From Himantopus leucocephalus (taxonomy: Eukaryota; Chordata; Aves; Charadriiformes; Recurvirostridae), in assembly GCA_003993805.1 (NCBI GenBank), contig RSEF01000003.1:41426658-41490657 (forward strand): a stretch of DNA of 64,000 nt, given 5' to 3'. Numbering within the stretch: position 1 is the stretch's first letter; every line of letters begins with the position of its first letter. Below, piece after piece: positions 1 to 64,000 of this stretch. The notes under the pieces are model-generated. The model saw only the letters and a list, made by a program, of their open reading frames with translations. It did not search any database and had not been told where the DNA came from. Position numbers and translations under genes: made by a program.

Positions 1-676
1 GCCTAAATCTCTCCTGGATTTAAAAAATGAACTTAGAGGTGGCTTGTACATGACAACATCTTGGGATGCACATATGCATACAAGGCATGTTGTATGTAAG
101 TTCTCTTTTTACATACCTAAGTTTGAAAAAAATAATTGATTATGGGAGATGCATATTAGTCAGAGACTGTTACTCATGTGGGCCACACCAGTTCCTGCTA
201 TAAATGGCTGCAGCCTATCGGTAACACCAGGGAGCTAACCTTTTTGATTTTATATAAATGTTCTCTTTCTGCAATAGCATCTTGCAAAAGTTAACAGCTT
301 TTATGGCACCAAGAGGGGGAAGATAAATGTTCAGATAAACTTGAATCAATTAAAGTAAAAGTTATGGAACTTAAATGAAAACCAGACAATACACTGCAGC
401 TCTAATTAACCCCACATTTAAGTGCTTCCATCTTGACTGCCTCAGCTATTTGATGAGAGATGCTTTACTGCCTCTAGTTACTGCATTTGTGTAAACAAAG
501 CTAAGACAACAAACTGCATGTTTTTTAACTTGAATGTTAAAATTACGCAGAAGTTCAATTGCTCTTCTGCTACATTATTTACTCTTTCATTAAAACCAGA
601 GATACACTTAGCAGAGCGTAGGTGTGCTATATAGTATGCTCAGCTTAATTGGTGGATAATTTTCCTCCCTGTTTAG
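1..676. other. RYR2 intron 65, 3' part
   Basis: AT-rich sequence with no coding potential. It ends in a pyrimidine tract and the acceptor ctgtttag before exon 66. No repeat or other gene recognised. Confidence 0.75.
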
Positions 677-62303
<61,627 letters not shown>

Positions 62304-64000
62304 GTAAGGCTTATTTTTAAAACACATGAAGTTAAATTATTAAGTTTTAGTGCATGGTTATTTATGTCTTTGAAGAAATGTGGAGTAGACTTCTTTGAAA
62401 TATAACTTTGAATCAGTGTAGATTTCTGTATTTACCATTTTAAAATACACATAATTCCTTATACACTTCATGCTTACAACTACTTTTGTGTTGTTTTGAT
62501 AGTTATTCTTTCAAACTTTCCACATGCAGCTTGTTGTATAAAACAGGAATTCAAATACATCCATGAAATTCTATGGAGCATTTCTGTGTATGCTTCTATG
62601 TATATTGCAACATATTGTTTGTGTGTTTTGTCTGTGTGTATTTATGTATTCACATATGTGCACACAGAATAGAGAGTCCCTCACCCAGCCGACGGTTAGA
62701 AAGGAATATAAGAAGACAGGACAGATTGAGATGTTTTGGCCCAGGGCATAGTCAGACAACTGTACTCACCAGCAAACTGTATACGTGCATCTGGCCCTTT
62801 TTGTCCCTTACCACTCTATTTTTTCACACTTTTTCCCTCCCCAAATCATCTAACCCCCCATCCCTTTTCCCACCTTTGCTTCCTCCCCATAACATCCAAT
62901 AATAAGTTCTGTGCAATCCCCAAATGCTCTTCCTTTGCCATCCCATAACATATCCCACATCCCTCAGAAGTAACCCTCTTAGTCTGAAAGGTTATCTGGA
63001 GAGCTGCTCCCAATGATTCATCTTGATGGGTTTTGCACCTGGACACTGGGGCTGAGGCTCTCTTGGGACAGCCCTGGGAGGTACCAGTCAGGGCATCCAT
63101 TCATTGGCAGTCTGTGCTTTGGGTTCCTGCCTGCCATTGTGCCCCTGTGCTCCTCTAGGCTTGAGGAGAGGAGCCTTTAATGGGCTGATGGGCCTGGGAG
63201 TAGCTGGGCAGGGTATTCTTTGGACTGTCCCCCGACCATTGTCTCTCTGTGCTCCTTTGTGGGTGTACAGATGAGCTTTTATCACATAACCTAACAATCT
63301 CTCTCTCTCAAAAATAGTCCTCTGTAAGCAGAGACTGTTGAAGTTCATTTCTTACAAAAGTTATGTCAAATGTTTTCTCAGTTTGTTCTTAGAAAATAAA
63401 TGTTATGTGTTAACCATGGCTTACAACAAGAATAATCTTCCTAGCAATTGGTCACAATTGAAAAAGAGGGTGTTAATGTTGTTGTATCAGATTTACCCCA
63501 CCTTCACACCATTTAATGCCAATCTTGAATCACGCTGTTGAAAACATTTCTTTAAATACTAGTAGCTCTTCTGTTTCATAACAGTTTTAGGTCAACCTGT
63601 CTAAAAACGCTTTCAGATGTGTATTCATTTTGCTGTTGAAAGTATTTTTTTGCATATTTGAAGTTGCTAGATACATATTTCTATCTGTCTATCTAAGCAA
63701 AGAGGAGGGAGTAGCTTGCACAGAGTACTCAATAAAGAAAATAAAATTCTGCATTCCTTCTGTCAATCTAGTAGGTCACAGAAGGTTTCTATTAAAAGCA
63801 AAATAGCATGGTTTTAAATGGTGTGGAAGGTTTGATACTTTATCTCTTGCTATGAAAGTGCTCTGCATAGATTTAAGTGCTTTCAAATGTTTTGGGTTTT
63901 TTTAATATATTTTTATATATAAATATACTTAAATCCCCAGCCTAGTGAATGATCCACAGTCATGAAGCACTGTTCTCAGGCACGTGACAAAGAAAGCTTG
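62304..64000. other. RYR2 intron 96, 5' part
   Basis: No exon found in 1.7 kb. The stretch 62670-63300 is richer in GC and pyrimidines than the rest of the window and may be an old interspersed repeat. The sequence after it is AT-rich. Confidence 0.7.
62670..63300. repeat. Unclassified GC-richer block, possible LTR or other interspersed repeat remnant
   Basis: An abrupt change of base composition inside an AT-rich intron, with C-rich runs (CCTCCCCAAATCATC, TAACCCCCCATCCC), a near-repeated pair of GTGCTCCT words (63147 and 63249) and no RyR2 coding. On the minus strand it reads like a non-coding retroelement end. I could not identify clean TG...CA termini, target-site duplications or any viral coding sequence. 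Confidence 0.3.

Overview
The window is a vertebrate nuclear locus, almost certainly from a bird. It carries the 3' half of the cardiac ryanodine receptor gene RYR2 on the + strand. The avian call rests on CR1 LINE 3' ends (5341-5640, 12171-12779, 29037-29374), on compact AT-rich introns, and on a protein close to mammalian RyR2. RYR2 is preferred over RYR1 and RYR3 because the acidic linker of exons 91-92 (SEPEKAE/GEDGEKEEKAKEDKG, then RQLHTHRYGEPEV) and the exon 94 luminal loop are of RYR2 type.

I resolved 28 coding exons by hand from 677 to 62303. All have GT-AG introns and compatible phases. Counting codons from familiar human anchors (calmodulin-binding site near 3583, N4104, R4497, A4607), they match human residues about 3035-4652 of 4967 and human exons 66-96, except 79, 80 and 87. 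This numbering comes from memory and codon counting, not from an alignment. The order is: HD2 helical repeats (exons 66-75, 677-15600); start of the central domain and the calmodulin-binding site (exons 76-78, 19865-26047); central domain (exons 81-89, 32659-51812); one 1.3-kb exon 90 with the EF-hand pair, U-motif and first membrane-associated helix (52946-54249); acidic cytosolic linker (exons 91-92); S1, S2 and the following cytosolic segment (exons 93-96, 58081-62303). The pore exons lie beyond the window.

The three missing exons map to the only two introns that contain a 100-N scaffold gap (29375-29474 and 47190-47289), so they are probably lost in assembly rather than in evolution. All three isolated single N bases (13967, 30619, 47887) sit between near-identical direct repeats. 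One of these falsely duplicates exon 73. A 277-base pure C run (33111-33387) in intron 81 is also suspicious.

The rest is intron: CR1 copies, microsatellites, a 16-bp AT/GCGC minisatellite, a GC-richer repeat-like block near the end, and two exon-like open segments of unknown origin. The more notable one is a 351-bp phase-preserving open segment in intron 75 (18454-18804). I found no RNA gene, CRISPR array or second intact protein-coding gene.
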